A stretch of DNA of 64,000 nucleotides, taken from the NCBI GenBank assembly GCA_012034405.1, contig JAAVLZ010000003.1, forward strand, positions 124,001 through 188,000. The letters run 5' to 3'. Source of the stretch: Oscillospiraceae bacterium HV4-5-C5C (GTDB lineage: Bacteria; Bacillota; Clostridia; Saccharofermentanales; Fastidiosipilaceae). The notes below the pieces were generated by a model. It did not search any database, was not told the origin of the DNA, and saw only the letters and a program-made list of their open reading frames with translations. Positions 8,521 through 17,685 of this stretch are shown piece after piece (position 1 is the stretch's first letter; every line of letters begins with the position of its first letter). The translations under genes were made by a program, and so were the position numbers.

Positions 8521-9297
8521 ATGCATTTACTTGAAGTTAATGAAATGAGCATCCAGTTTGGCGGCTTGAAGGCCGTGGACGACATTACCTTTGCGGTAGA
8601 TAAGGGCGAAATCCTGGGACTTATTGGTCCTAACGGCGCAGGTAAAACGACAATCTTTAACTTACTGACCTCAGTGTACACGCCCACCTCAGGCGATATC
8701 CTGCTAAATGGTAAAAGTATCGTAGGCAACAGTACCTGGCAGACGGTAGACAGTGGCCTGGCCAGGACCTTTCAGAATATCCGGCTGTTCAAAAATCTGT
8801 CCGCGCTGGATAATGTCCGGATAGGCTTTCACGGTCTGGAGCACTATTCTCTGGCATCAACCTTGCTGAGACTTCCCTCTTATTGGCGGGATGAAAAGGA
8901 TCTGACCCGGAAAGCCCTGGCAATCCTGGATATCTTTGGCTTAAAAAGCATCGCTGGGGTACAGGCCCAGAACCTGCCCTACGGACAGCAGCGCAAGCTG
9001 GAGATCTGCCGCGCGCTGGCCTCTGATCCTCAGCTGTTATTACTGGATGAACCGGCTGCGGGTATGAACCCCACCGAGACGCAGGAGCTCATGAGCATGA
9101 TCCGCTTTGTTAAAGACCACTTCAAACTGGCCATTATCCTGATCGAGCACGATATGAGTCTGGTCATGAACATCTGCGAACGTCTGATTGTGCTGGATTA
9201 TGGCCGGATTATCGCCCGGGGCCTGCCGGATGAGATCAAACAGAACCAGGCGGTCATCACAGCTTACTTGGGTAACCCCCTGGAGGAGGATGCATAA
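8521..9297 (+). CDS. livG: Branched-chain amino acid ABC transporter ATP-binding protein LivG
   Basis: Cytoplasmic ATPase that drives the LivHM permease as a heterodimer with LivF. Walker A GPNGAGKTT is near residues 36-44, the signature is degenerate (LPYGQQRKLEICRAL, as usual for LivG), Walker B is LLLLDEPAAG, and the switch histidine is in LIEHDMSLV. 258 residues, normal for the family. RBS AAAGGG lies before the ATG. The stop overlaps the start of livF by one base (TAATG), indicating translational coupling. Confidence 0.95.
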   Translation: MHLLEVNEMSIQFGGLKAVDDITFAVDKGEILGLIGPNGAGKTTIFNLLTSVYTPTSGDILLNGKSIVGNSTWQTVDSGLARTFQNIRLFKNLSALDNVRIGFHGLEHYSLASTLLRLPSYWRDEKDLTRKALAILDIFGLKSIAGVQAQNLPYGQQRKLEICRALASDPQLLLLDEPAAGMNPTETQELMSMIRFVKDHFKLAIILIEHDMSLVMNICERLIVLDYGRIIARGLPDEIKQNQAVITAYLGNPLEEDA

Positions 9298-10064
9298 TGT
9301 TCTTTAAAGCCAAGCAAAGCGATGCCGCTGCCCTATCCGCTATGGTCCCGGACTCGGCCATCCTGGAAGTCAAAGACCTCAGCGTCTATTATGGAGCGAT
9401 TCACGCGCTGAAAGGCATCAGCTTTTATGTCAGACCCGGCGAAATTGTCAGCTTAATTGGTTCTAACGGCGCAGGCAAAACGACCACGCTGCAAACAATC
9501 AGCGGCCTGCTGACGCCCAGAGAAGGCGAGATTTTGTACCGCGGCAAGGTAATTAATAAAGTGCCGTCGCATAAAATCCTGCAGATGGGGCTGGCCCAGG
9601 TACCGGAAGGCCGGCGGATGTTTACCCAGATTTCAGTAGAGGATAATCTGCTGATGGGCGCTTACTGTAACCACAATAAAAGGCAGGTAGACGAGGATGT
9701 TCAACGAATGTACGCGCAGTTTCCGCGTCTGAAAGATCGCCGGGCCCAAAAAGCCGGGACACTGTCTGGCGGCGAGCAGCAGATGCTGGCTATTGCCCGG
9801 GCTCTGATGAGCCATCCACAGCTGCTTTTGCTGGATGAGCCCTCTATGGGCCTGTCACCGGTGCTTACCAAGGAAATCATGCACATTATTCAAAGGGTCG
9901 CCTCAGAAGGAACCACAGTTTTGCTGGTGGAGCAAAATGCCAGTATGGCCTTAAGTCTGGCTGACCGGGCTTATGTCATGGAGACGGGACGGCTGACCAT
10001 CAGTGGTTCTGGCAGTGAGCTATTACATGATCCCCGGGTCATTAAGGCCTATTTAGGTGGCTGA
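9297..10064 (+). CDS. livF: Branched-chain amino acid ABC transporter ATP-binding protein LivF
   Basis: Second ATPase of the Liv importer. Walker A GSNGAGKTT is near residues 55-63, the signature is LSGGEQQMLAIARAL, Walker B is LLLLDEPSMGLS, and the switch region is LLVEQNASMAL. An N-terminal extension of about 20 residues (MFFKAKQSD...) precedes the usual start of the domain; the ATG overlapping the livG stop has a good RBS (GGAGGA), so the extension is probably real. Last gene of the operon, followed by a strong terminator. Confidence 0.95.
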   Translation: MFFKAKQSDAAALSAMVPDSAILEVKDLSVYYGAIHALKGISFYVRPGEIVSLIGSNGAGKTTTLQTISGLLTPREGEILYRGKVINKVPSHKILQMGLAQVPEGRRMFTQISVEDNLLMGAYCNHNKRQVDEDVQRMYAQFPRLKDRRAQKAGTLSGGEQQMLAIARALMSHPQLLLLDEPSMGLSPVLTKEIMHIIQRVASEGTTVLLVEQNASMALSLADRAYVMETGRLTISGSGSELLHDPRVIKAYLGG

Positions 10065-10097
10065 TCAGTCAATCAGCAAACAGAATAACCCTTATAA

Positions 10098-10134
10098 AAG
10101 GCTGCTCCGGATTCAATCCCGGAGCAGCCTTCTT
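10098..10134 (+). terminator. Terminator of the liv operon
   Basis: A perfect 13-bp GC-rich stem (10098-10110 with 10119-10131) has an 8-base loop and a short T/C-rich tail. It lies 33 bases after the livF stop. Confidence 0.8.
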
Positions 10135-10198
10135 GGTGACTGACAAACAAGCGCCAGCGCCGGCTCATGCGGCGATCAGCCCGCGGACCCGGATCTGG

Positions 10199-10990
10199 TC
10201 ATTGCGAGAAACCTAAGGCGTGCAGCAGATCCTGGAGTTTGGGTAAAGGATTAAGCCAGATAAACAGCAGAATCAGAGCCAGGATGATCACGGCAAAAGA
10301 AATCAAATTATGAGTATGGCGCTTAAGCCGCTCCCGCCGGCGCTTACGGTTTACCCGGGTAACCGTGGTGTAGCCCTTCAGCCGGTAGATTTTATTTGGT
10401 CCCTGACGGCGCAGGCGGCTGCCGATGCCCCGGTACTTTAAGGGCTTATATACCGTTTTCCGTCCGTTGGGCTTACGACGCAGCAGGTTTTGCTTTAAAA
10501 AGGTTGAAGCGTTTTGTCTCCAACCAGTCAGGCTGACCGATTGAGTTTGACTGGGAGCTACCCCTGCCCTGTTTTGGCCGGGCCTTACCTCCGCTCTCCG
10601 CGGCTCAGACCGGTAACTGTCCGCTGACACAGGCTGTGCCGGTGGACGGTCTGGAGAAGGAACCGGCTCCCCTGTTGTAACCACCTCGCCTGACGAAACC
10701 GGTCGTATCCCTGCCGGCGGCCTGATGTTCCGGATCTGAGTTTGATCAGAAACCGCTTTGCTTTGCGGGTCATCAGCGCTATCAGCCACAGCAGCCGTTG
10801 GGTCAGTAGCAATATCAGCAGCTTCAGACGACGTCACGGAAGCATTGGCCTCCCGAACCTGATCAGCAGCTGGATCTTCCTCTGCTTCCTCAGACCAGAA
10901 AACCGGCTCATAAAGCTTGGCCGCGTCAACTAACTCAGCTGGCTGCTGCTCCAGCGAATCAGGCTTGGCTTTATCACTGTTATTTTTCAT
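10199..10990 (-). CDS. Unknown protein: disordered N-terminus, basic region, one C-terminal membrane segment
   Basis: I do not recognise a family. The 263 residues divide into an acidic, Ala/Pro/Ser/Asp-rich and probably disordered part (1 to about 165), a strongly basic segment with Arg/Lys clusters such as NRKRRRERLKR (about 165-225), and one hydrophobic membrane segment (about 229-247) followed by a short tail ending in LHALGFSQ. This suggests a tail-anchored protein with the charged part in the cytoplasm. Its ATG overlaps the stop of the M18 aminopeptidase gene by 4 bases (ATGA), so the two are translated together. The basic region next to the membrane could bind nucleic acid or phospholipid, but nothing in the sequence proves this. 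Composition is biased, so similarity searches will be weak. Confidence 0.7.
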   Translation of the reverse strand: MKNNSDKAKPDSLEQQPAELVDAAKLYEPVFWSEEAEEDPAADQVREANASVTSSEAADIATDPTAAVADSADDPQSKAVSDQTQIRNIRPPAGIRPVSSGEVVTTGEPVPSPDRPPAQPVSADSYRSEPRRAEVRPGQNRAGVAPSQTQSVSLTGWRQNASTFLKQNLLRRKPNGRKTVYKPLKYRGIGSRLRRQGPNKIYRLKGYTTVTRVNRKRRRERLKRHTHNLISFAVIILALILLFIWLNPLPKLQDLLHALGFSQ

Positions 10991-12450
10991 GCATAATTCT
11001 CCAGAAAGCAGCGATAAGCCAGAAAGGTATAATAGACATCCAGTTTATGACTTATCTCAAAAGGCGAATGCATAGACAGCACCGGCACACCGCAGTCTAA
11101 TACCTGCATCCCCAGGTTAGCAAAATACTTACAGATAGTACCTCCGCCGCCAGCATCTACTTTCCCCAGTTCTCCGCTTTGCCAGGGCAAATGGTGCGCG
11201 TCTAGCAAGCGGCAGACCGCGCCCATGTATTCCGTGCTGGCCTCACTGGCCCCTGACTTACCACCAGATCCGGTTACCTTGCATATAGCCAGGCCTCTCC
11301 CCAGATAAGCTGAATTGCGCGGATCAGACACAGAGGCAAAAGACGGGTCTAATCCATTTGTTACATCTGAGGACAACATTGAGCTATCCTCCAGTAAATG
11401 GCGGAATGCCAATTCATCATAGTTGCCGCGGCAGCGGGCATACAGATCCATCAGGAACGTCTCATACGGTCTGGCGGCAGCGCCCGTATTCCCGTCACTG
11501 CCAACTTCTTCCTTATCACTGAGCAAGGTGACACAGGTGTGCTCAGGGATTGGCTGGGTCAGGTCAAGCAGGGCGGTCAGCGAAGGATAAGCACAGACCC
11601 GATCATCCTGACCATACGCTCCAATCAAGCTGCGGTCCATTCCGACATCTCTGGCCGGTCCGGCGGGCACAATTTCCAGCTCCGCGCTGATCAGATCCCG
11701 TTCCGTCAGGCCATAACGGTCATAAAGCAGGGCCAGAACCTGCAGCTTAAAGCGGTCATCGCCTTTATCCGCTAAGGGCTGGCTGCCCAAAATCAGATTG
11801 CATTCCTCTCCGGTTATGACTTGAGCGGCAGCTTTTTGAAGTTGCTCTCTTGACAAGTGGATGAGCAGATCGCTGAAAGTAAAAACCGGATCGGAGGCGT
11901 TTTCACCGATACAGATGGTCACCAAACTGCCGTCCGCGCTGAGCGCGGTGCCGTGCAAAGCCAGCGGTATGGCGGTCCACTGGTATTTTTTGACCCCACC
12001 GTAATAATGGGTCTTCATCAGGACCAGCTCGCTGTCTTCATAAATTGGGGTAGGCTTACTGTCAAAACGCGGCGAGTCAATATGCGCCCCCAGAATGCGA
12101 AAACCGCCAGCGCAAAGGTCCTGCCCGATAACACCTGCCAGCAGCGCTTTGCCTCTCAGCGCCTGATATACCCGGTCACCCGGCTTAAGTCTGGCTGCTG
12201 CAGCTTGCAGTGGCTTAAAGCCTGAAGCCTCCAACCGCCCGATTGCCAGTTCAGTAAACTCTCGCTCAGTTTTGGCAGCGGAGATAAATTGTTTGTACTG
12301 ATCAGCATAGTCGTATGCCTGTTTCAGTGTGGCGGGATCAGTCAGGTCAAATAAATTAGGGAATTTTATCGTCAGCTTATCCTGCAGGGCTTTCAGTTTA
12401 GGCTGATCCTTTTTCTTTTTATCTTTTGCGGTAGCTTTTTTTTCTGCCAT
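10987..12450 (-). CDS. M18-family zinc aminopeptidase
   Basis: Cytoplasmic metallo-aminopeptidase of the aminopeptidase I/aspartyl aminopeptidase family, removing N-terminal (often acidic) residues from peptides. The metal-site motifs are visible: GAHIDSPRFDSKPTP, DKEEVGSDGNTGA (catalytic Glu pair) and the terminal SMHSPFEISHKLDVY histidine. A Lys-rich N-terminal segment (EKKATAKDKKKKDQ) precedes the core. Start chosen is ATG 12450, with GGAAG upstream; the frame is open another 11 codons but without an RBS there. 487 residues, in the range of the longer clostridial members. First gene of a two-gene unit with the unknown membrane protein; divergent from the PHP phosphatase gene. Confidence 0.9.
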   Translation of the reverse strand: MAEKKATAKDKKKKDQPKLKALQDKLTIKFPNLFDLTDPATLKQAYDYADQYKQFISAAKTEREFTELAIGRLEASGFKPLQAAAARLKPGDRVYQALRGKALLAGVIGQDLCAGGFRILGAHIDSPRFDSKPTPIYEDSELVLMKTHYYGGVKKYQWTAIPLALHGTALSADGSLVTICIGENASDPVFTFSDLLIHLSREQLQKAAAQVITGEECNLILGSQPLADKGDDRFKLQVLALLYDRYGLTERDLISAELEIVPAGPARDVGMDRSLIGAYGQDDRVCAYPSLTALLDLTQPIPEHTCVTLLSDKEEVGSDGNTGAAARPYETFLMDLYARCRGNYDELAFRHLLEDSSMLSSDVTNGLDPSFASVSDPRNSAYLGRGLAICKVTGSGGKSGASEASTEYMGAVCRLLDAHHLPWQSGELGKVDAGGGGTICKYFANLGMQVLDCGVPVLSMHSPFEISHKLDVYYTFLAYRCFLENYA

Positions 12451-12596
12451 ATAAACACTTCCTGCTTTCCTGAGCTTATCCATAACATATGCTTAGTATT
12501 ATACCGGATAAAACTGTTAAGATTAAGTCTATATAATAGTTGCTGACTGTGCTTCCTATTATCGGAAGCCTGTGCGTTAAGGAGGGAATATACTTG

Positions 12597-13481
12597 ATGG
12601 AAGCTTCCAAGCTATTTGATAACCATAACCATACACGTCATTTTTCGCCGGACGGAGAACAGACGCTGGACGAGCTGCTGCAGGATGCTCAAAGCCGGGG
12701 GCTTAAGGGGTTGGCACTGACAGAACACTTTGATAAGGACGTCCGCTCCGGAGAGCCCTTTCCGGCAGTCTCTGAGTATGGTCAGCCGGCTGCTCCCGGT
12801 GAATGGGTATTTGATCTGCAGGCGTATCATGGTTGTCTGATGCAGGCGCAGGAAAAGCTGGAACGGGAAGGATCCCGCCTGAAACTGACCAAAGGTATTG
12901 AAGTAGGGTACCTACCTTACCAGCAGCCCACCGTCTGGCGTTATCTGGCCGGCTTCAATTTTGATGCGGTCATTGCCTCAATTCATTGTGTTGATAATAA
13001 AGATATCTATTTCTTTCAGGACGCTTACCGTGACGGCGCCAGGGCGGCTTATGACAAATATCTGGATCTGATCATTCAGATGCTCGAAGAGCCCTGCGAT
13101 TTTGATATCGTCGGTCATTTTGATTACGTGACCCGTTACGCGCCGGGCGCTTATCAGCGTATGAATTATCAGGATCACAGCGAGCGGCTGGATCGCATGT
13201 TCAGGCTGATGATCCAAAGCGGGAAAAGTCTGGAGATCAACACCCGGACCCGTTACCGCCTTCTGGATAAGACCGGCACAGACATCGATTTACAGGACCC
13301 GGCCATCATCCGCCGCTATCTTGAATTGGGCGGCGAGTTGATTTCGCTGAGTTCAGACAGTCATGAAGATCACAATAATGGTCGGTTTTTAGCAGAAACA
13401 GCTGATTGGCTATATAGTTTGGGCGTCCGCTGGCTCTGTCATTTTGAGGCCAGAAAAGCGGTCATGGATCCTCTGGACTGA
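12597..13481 (+). CDS. PHP-family histidinol-phosphatase-like hydrolase
   Basis: The polymerase-and-histidinol-phosphatase metal motifs are all present: DNHNHTRHFSPDG at the N-terminus (His10, His12), GLALTEHFD, KGIEVGY, ASIHCVDN, GHFDYVTRY and SSDSHED. This arrangement matches the HisK/HisJ class, which dephosphorylates histidinol phosphate in histidine biosynthesis, but no other his gene is nearby, so another phosphoester substrate is possible. 294 residues. The start is ATG 12597, preceded by AAGGAGGG; the upstream open part of the frame has no RBS. It converges with rarA, leaving only 15 bases between the stops. Confidence 0.83.
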   Translation: MEASKLFDNHNHTRHFSPDGEQTLDELLQDAQSRGLKGLALTEHFDKDVRSGEPFPAVSEYGQPAAPGEWVFDLQAYHGCLMQAQEKLEREGSRLKLTKGIEVGYLPYQQPTVWRYLAGFNFDAVIASIHCVDNKDIYFFQDAYRDGARAAYDKYLDLIIQMLEEPCDFDIVGHFDYVTRYAPGAYQRMNYQDHSERLDRMFRLMIQSGKSLEINTRTRYRLLDKTGTDIDLQDPAIIRRYLELGGELISLSSDSHEDHNNGRFLAETADWLYSLGVRWLCHFEARKAVMDPLD

Positions 13482-13496
13482 CCTGACTGCAGATCT

Positions 13497-14933
13497 TCAG
13501 CTCTGATCAGCGGGGGGAACCGGCGCTTCCCCCCGTTTTTGCTGCAGCCACTGATAGATCCGTTCTTCATAGCCAGTCTGACCGGGCTGATAAAAGACCG
13601 CGCCAGCCAGTTCCGGGGGCAGATATGCCTGAGCTACGTAATGACCGGGATAATCATGCGGATATTTATAGCCCACTCCATAGTCCAGCGCTTTCATAGC
13701 TCTTACCGGCGCGTTTCTAAGGTGCAGCGGGATCTCCGGCGCAGGAGTGTCCCGTACCGTCTCCAGCGCTTTATTAATAGCCAGATAGCTGGCGTTAGAT
13801 TTCGGCGAACAGGCTACCATGACGGCAGCCTGGGATAATAATATTCTGGCTTCAGGTAATCCGATCTGGCAAACTGCCTGGTACATCGCTTCGGCCACCA
13901 CCAGTGCCTGCGGGTTAGCCATGCCGACATCTTCGCTGGCGCAGATCACGATCCTCCTGGCCAGAAATTCTATATCCTCGCCGCCTTCCAGCGCTCTGGC
14001 CAAGTAATAAACAGCCGCATCCGGGTCAGAGCCGCGCATGGATTTAATCAAAGCAGAGATCGTATCATAGTGATCTTCGCCATTGGCGTCAAAGCGGATA
14101 CCCCGGCGCTGCAGGCTGTCTTGAGCCTGAGGCAGGTCAATGATGATCCGACCGCTGGTATCGGCTTGGGTCGAACGGACACCTAATTCCAGGGCGTTGA
14201 GTGCCCGTCTGGCATCTCCATTTGCCTGATCCGCCAGGAAATCCAGCGCTGGTTGGGTAACTGTCAGCGGCAGCTTGCCGTAGCCTCTTTCAGGATCATG
14301 GATCGCCCGGAGTAATAAGCAGGTTAAATCCGCTGGCGTCAGTGGTTCCAGTTTAAAGACGGTGGACCGGGAAATCAGGGCTTTATTGACTTCAAAATAG
14401 GGATTTTCCGTAGTAGCGCCAATCAGAATCAGCGTGCCGTCTTCGACATAGGGCAGCAGGGCATCTTGCTGGGCTTTATTAAAGCGGTGTATTTCGTCAA
14501 TAAACAAGATAGTCTTGCCAGCAGGATTCAGCAAGGCGTTTTGGGTTTCGCTGATCACCCGCTTGATGTCAGCTACGCCCGCGGTGACGGCGTTGAGCTT
14601 TTGAAAAGGCAGCTGAGTGGCGGAGGCTATGACCCTCGCCAACGAAGTTTTACCGGTTCCCGGTGGCCCGAAAAATATCATGGAACTCAGTCGGTCCGCC
14701 TTGATCATCCGCCACAGCAGTTTGCCCGGAGCCAGGATTTTCTGTTGGCCTTGAACCTCTTCCAGCGTACGCGGGGCCATCCGATAAGCCAGGGGTTGCG
14801 CAGCCATATCCTCAGCGTCAGCCGCTCCGGTCTGACCCGCAGCAACCTTGGAACCGGCGGCGGCGTCCGCCGGCAACTCTGCGGCGGCCCCAAATTGCCA
14901 GATATCGTGGTTGGTTTTTTTCCCTTCTGCCAA
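13497..14933 (-). CDS. rarA: Replication-associated recombination protein A (MgsA/WHIP AAA+ ATPase)
   Basis: Clamp-loader-like AAA+ ATPase acting at stalled replication forks. Walker A GPPGTGKTS is near residues 89-97, Walker B is FIDEIHRFNKAQQD, sensor 1 is IGATTENPYFEVN, and the C-terminal MgsA tetramerisation region includes GYKYPHDYPGHYV. The first 45 residues are an Ala-rich, weakly conserved extension. The start appears to be TTG at 14933 behind GGAGGAAA, a non-ATG start that fits the RBS spacing. 478 residues, slightly long. It lies between the PHP gene and glyA; no functional link to them is evident. Confidence 0.93.
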   Translation of the reverse strand: MAEGKKTNHDIWQFGAAAELPADAAAGSKVAAGQTGAADAEDMAAQPLAYRMAPRTLEEVQGQQKILAPGKLLWRMIKADRLSSMIFFGPPGTGKTSLARVIASATQLPFQKLNAVTAGVADIKRVISETQNALLNPAGKTILFIDEIHRFNKAQQDALLPYVEDGTLILIGATTENPYFEVNKALISRSTVFKLEPLTPADLTCLLLRAIHDPERGYGKLPLTVTQPALDFLADQANGDARRALNALELGVRSTQADTSGRIIIDLPQAQDSLQRRGIRFDANGEDHYDTISALIKSMRGSDPDAAVYYLARALEGGEDIEFLARRIVICASEDVGMANPQALVVAEAMYQAVCQIGLPEARILLSQAAVMVACSPKSNASYLAINKALETVRDTPAPEIPLHLRNAPVRAMKALDYGVGYKYPHDYPGHYVAQAYLPPELAGAVFYQPGQTGYEERIYQWLQQKRGEAPVPPADQS

Positions 14934-15015
14934 TTAGTAGTTTCCTCCAATAAAGTCGTCTGACAGGCGGCCGGGGCAGGCCAGATCAGCCCGTCTCCCG
15001 GTGCTTGTCCAGCAC

Positions 15016-16263
15016 TCAGGGCAGCAGCTCAGCGTAAAGCGGATGCCGGTCGCAGATCTGACTGACTGCAGCCAGAATCTCCGGCTTAGCCTCCGGATAA
15101 TCTCTGATGGCGGCGGTAATCAAGCCCGCTATTTGTACAAAATCCGCTGTATCAAAACCACGGCTGGTGGCAGCCGGTGTACCCAGACGCAGGCCGCTGG
15201 TGATGGTGGGTTTTTCAGGATCAAAGGGGATGGTATTTTTGTTAGCAGTGATGTTAACCTCATCCAGCCGATTTTGCAGTTCCCGTCCGCTTACGCCGGT
15301 CCCGCGCAGGTCCAACAGCATCAGGTGATTGTCCGTTCCGCCGGATACCAGGCGGATGCCATTTGCTATAAAAGCCTGGGCCATAGCATGGGCATTGTCC
15401 AGAATAGCTTGCTGATACTGCTTAAACTCCGGCTGTAAAGCCTCTTTGAAGGCTACAGCTTTACCCGCGATAACGTGCATCAGGGGTCCACCCTGCTGGC
15501 CCGGAAAAATGGCTGAATCAATTTTTTTGGCGTACGCCTGCCGGCACATGATAACACCGCCACGGGGGCCGCGCAGGGTCTTGTGAGTGGTCGTCGTCAC
15601 AAAATCAGCGTACGGCAGCGGGCTGGGATGCAAACCTGCCGCGACCAGACCTGCTATATGAGCCATATCCACCATGAGATAAGCCCCGACTTCATCAGCA
15701 ATGGCCCGGAAGCGGGCAAAATCAATCACCCGGGGATAGGCCGATGCCCCGGCAATAATCAGGCGGGGTTTAACGGCCAGGGCAGTCTGGCGCAGCTGGT
15801 CATAGTCAATCAGTCCGCTTTGAGGGTCAACTCCGTAAAAATGCGCTTCGTAGTTTTTACCGGAAACATTTTTGGCCATACCATGAGTCAGGTGCCCGCC
15901 ATGGCTTAAATCCATGCCCAGGATCCGGTCACCCGGGTCCAGCATGGCAAAGTACACTGCGGTATTGGCCTGGGCCCCGGAGTGTGGCTGTACGTTGACA
16001 TGTTCAGCACCAAATAGCTGTTTCGCGCGGTCTATGGCTAACTGCTCCACGACATCCACATATTCACAGCCACCATAATAGCGCTTGCCAGGGTAGCCCT
16101 CTGCGTATTTATTGGTCAGCGGGCTGCCGACTGCTTCCAGCACAGCCTGAGATACAAAGTTTTCCGACGCAATCAATTCAATTTTGTGCTGCTGACGACG
16201 GATTTCCTGAGTAACCGCGGCGTATACCTCAGGGTCTGTCTGAGACAGATGCGGGTAGATCAT
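15016..16263 (-). CDS. glyA: Serine hydroxymethyltransferase
   Basis: PLP enzyme that interconverts serine and glycine while loading one-carbon units on tetrahydrofolate; it supplies purine and thymidylate synthesis. The PLP lysine is about Lys228 in [14 protein letters not shown], and the family blocks [19 protein letters not shown] and [15 protein letters not shown] are intact. 415 residues, typical. RBS TAGGAGG lies before the ATG. An extended -10 promoter lies about 55 bases upstream, so it is probably transcribed on its own. Confidence 0.97.
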   Translation of the reverse strand: MIYPHLSQTDPEVYAAVTQEIRRQQHKIELIASENFVSQAVLEAVGSPLTNKYAEGYPGKRYYGGCEYVDVVEQLAIDRAKQLFGAEHVNVQPHSGAQANTAVYFAMLDPGDRILGMDLSHGGHLTHGMAKNVSGKNYEAHFYGVDPQSGLIDYDQLRQTALAVKPRLIIAGASAYPRVIDFARFRAIADEVGAYLMVDMAHIAGLVAAGLHPSPLPYADFVTTTTHKTLRGPRGGVIMCRQAYAKKIDSAIFPGQQGGPLMHVIAGKAVAFKEALQPEFKQYQQAILDNAHAMAQAFIANGIRLVSGGTDNHLMLLDLRGTGVSGRELQNRLDEVNITANKNTIPFDPEKPTITSGLRLGTPAATSRGFDTADFVQIAGLITAAIRDYPEAKPEILAAVSQICDRHPLYAELLP

Positions 16264-16317
16264 GATAGCCTCCTAAAGTCAATAAAATCTGCAGATAAAC
16301 GATTTGTCTGCCAGTCA

Positions 16318-16326
16318 ATTATAGCA
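16318..16326 (-). promoter_or_regulatory. Extended -10 promoter of glyA
   Basis: Minus-strand TGCTATAAT at 16318-16326 is a perfect TGN-TATAAT extended -10. No good -35 is seen 17 bases upstream, which is usual for this promoter type. Confidence 0.6.
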
Positions 16327-16396
16327 TTTCGGTACCTGGCATATTAACCAGGCAGCAGCTGCTGGTACCTCCGGATCTGCCACCTGCCGGAACCGC

Positions 16397-17590
16397 TTAC
16401 ACTAAGCGGAACGTTTCTGTTTTACTGACACCTTCGCGGGTCAGAGCGTCCAGATCAAGGTTTGCCTCAGCTTCGTCCGCCTGGCTCAGGCTGGGGCGGG
16501 TCTTGGGATGCTTGGCTACAAAAACTGTACAGCAATCCTCATACGGCAGGATAGAGGTCTCAAACGTTCCTATGCGTCGGGCCAGATCAATCGTCGTGTC
16601 CTTGTCTGTGCCGATCAAAGGACGGAACACCGGCAGGGTGGTCACGGCGTCGGTGCATACAATGGCTTCAGTGGTCTGCGACGCGACCTGTCCCAGACTT
16701 TCCCCTGTAATCAGCGCCTGACAGCCATATTGCTTAGCCAGTCCCTCGGCAATCCGGAACATGACCCGCCGCATGACGACTGTCATCATGTCTTCTGGTA
16801 CCTGGCGGCGGAGCTCCATCTGGATGTCAGTAAAATCAACCACATGCAGAAACAGCCTGCCGCAATAGTCAGACAGGCGCTGAGCCAGCGAAATAACCTT
16901 TTCTTTGGCACGGTCACTGGTATAGGGAAAGGTGTGGAAGTAAACGGCTTCGATTTCCATGCCCCGGGACGCCATCATGTAGCCAGCGACCGGGCTATCA
17001 ATCCCGCCGGACAGCAGGAGCATGCCTTTACTGCTGCTGCCGATGGGCAGACCTTTGGCCGCGGGCAGTTTTTCACTGTAGAACAAAATGCTTTCACGGA
17101 TTTCCACAAACAGGGTGAAATCAGGTTGATGGACATCTACCTGAAGCTTGGGACAGGCAGCAAGCACCGCCTCACCGCAGGCGGCGCAGATCTCCGGGGA
17201 CGCCCAGGGGAAGCGCTTATCCCCTCTTTTAGCCTCAACCTTAAAAGTTTTGGCCGCCGGATGCTGCCGCAGGTAGTCTTTGACAAAGGCTACGGCACCG
17301 GCTAAAAGATCAGCCGTATCTGCGGGTTTCAGACTGGATACGGCAGGACTGACTGATACCAGGCCAAAGACCATCCTGGCTGCCTCTATAGCTTGAGGGA
17401 TAGCCTCCCGGCTCTGGTCATCTTTGGGCTTAATCCAGATCCGGGACTGGCTCTGAAAGACATCATAGTTTCCTATCGGCTGCAGATTGCGGCGGATCGT
17501 TTTCATCAGGCGGTTCTCAAATTTACCGCGGTTGAGCCCTTTTAGAGTTATTTCACCCATACGAGCTAAAATCAGGTTAGCAGAAGTCAT
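16397..17590 (-). CDS. thiI: tRNA 4-thiouridine synthase (sulfurtransferase) ThiI
   Basis: Transfers sulfur from a cysteine desulfurase persulfide to U8 of tRNA; in some bacteria it also serves thiazole synthesis. Domain order is an N-terminal ferredoxin-like region, a THUMP domain (about residues 55-165) and a PP-loop ATP-pyrophosphatase with LLSGGIDSPVAGY (about 192-204). There is no C-terminal rhodanese domain, as in the short Bacillus-type proteins. The start used is ATG 17590 with AAAGG 7 bases upstream; the frame is open 7 codons further to a TTG. 397 residues. The cysteine desulfurase gene lies immediately upstream (95 bases) on the same strand, the arrangement known from the B. subtilis NifZ-ThiI pair. 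Confidence 0.95.
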   Translation of the reverse strand: MTSANLILARMGEITLKGLNRGKFENRLMKTIRRNLQPIGNYDVFQSQSRIWIKPKDDQSREAIPQAIEAARMVFGLVSVSPAVSSLKPADTADLLAGAVAFVKDYLRQHPAAKTFKVEAKRGDKRFPWASPEICAACGEAVLAACPKLQVDVHQPDFTLFVEIRESILFYSEKLPAAKGLPIGSSSKGMLLLSGGIDSPVAGYMMASRGMEIEAVYFHTFPYTSDRAKEKVISLAQRLSDYCGRLFLHVVDFTDIQMELRRQVPEDMMTVVMRRVMFRIAEGLAKQYGCQALITGESLGQVASQTTEAIVCTDAVTTLPVFRPLIGTDKDTTIDLARRIGTFETSILPYEDCCTVFVAKHPKTRPSLSQADEAEANLDLDALTREGVSKTETFRLV

Positions 17591-17685
17591 CGTCTTGCCT
17601 TTCTTGGCCAATTATTATGTATTGCTTGCGCTGGGGCAGTCAGCAAAGCCTGATTACTGCAGACCGGACGGCCTGCGGCAGCAGG

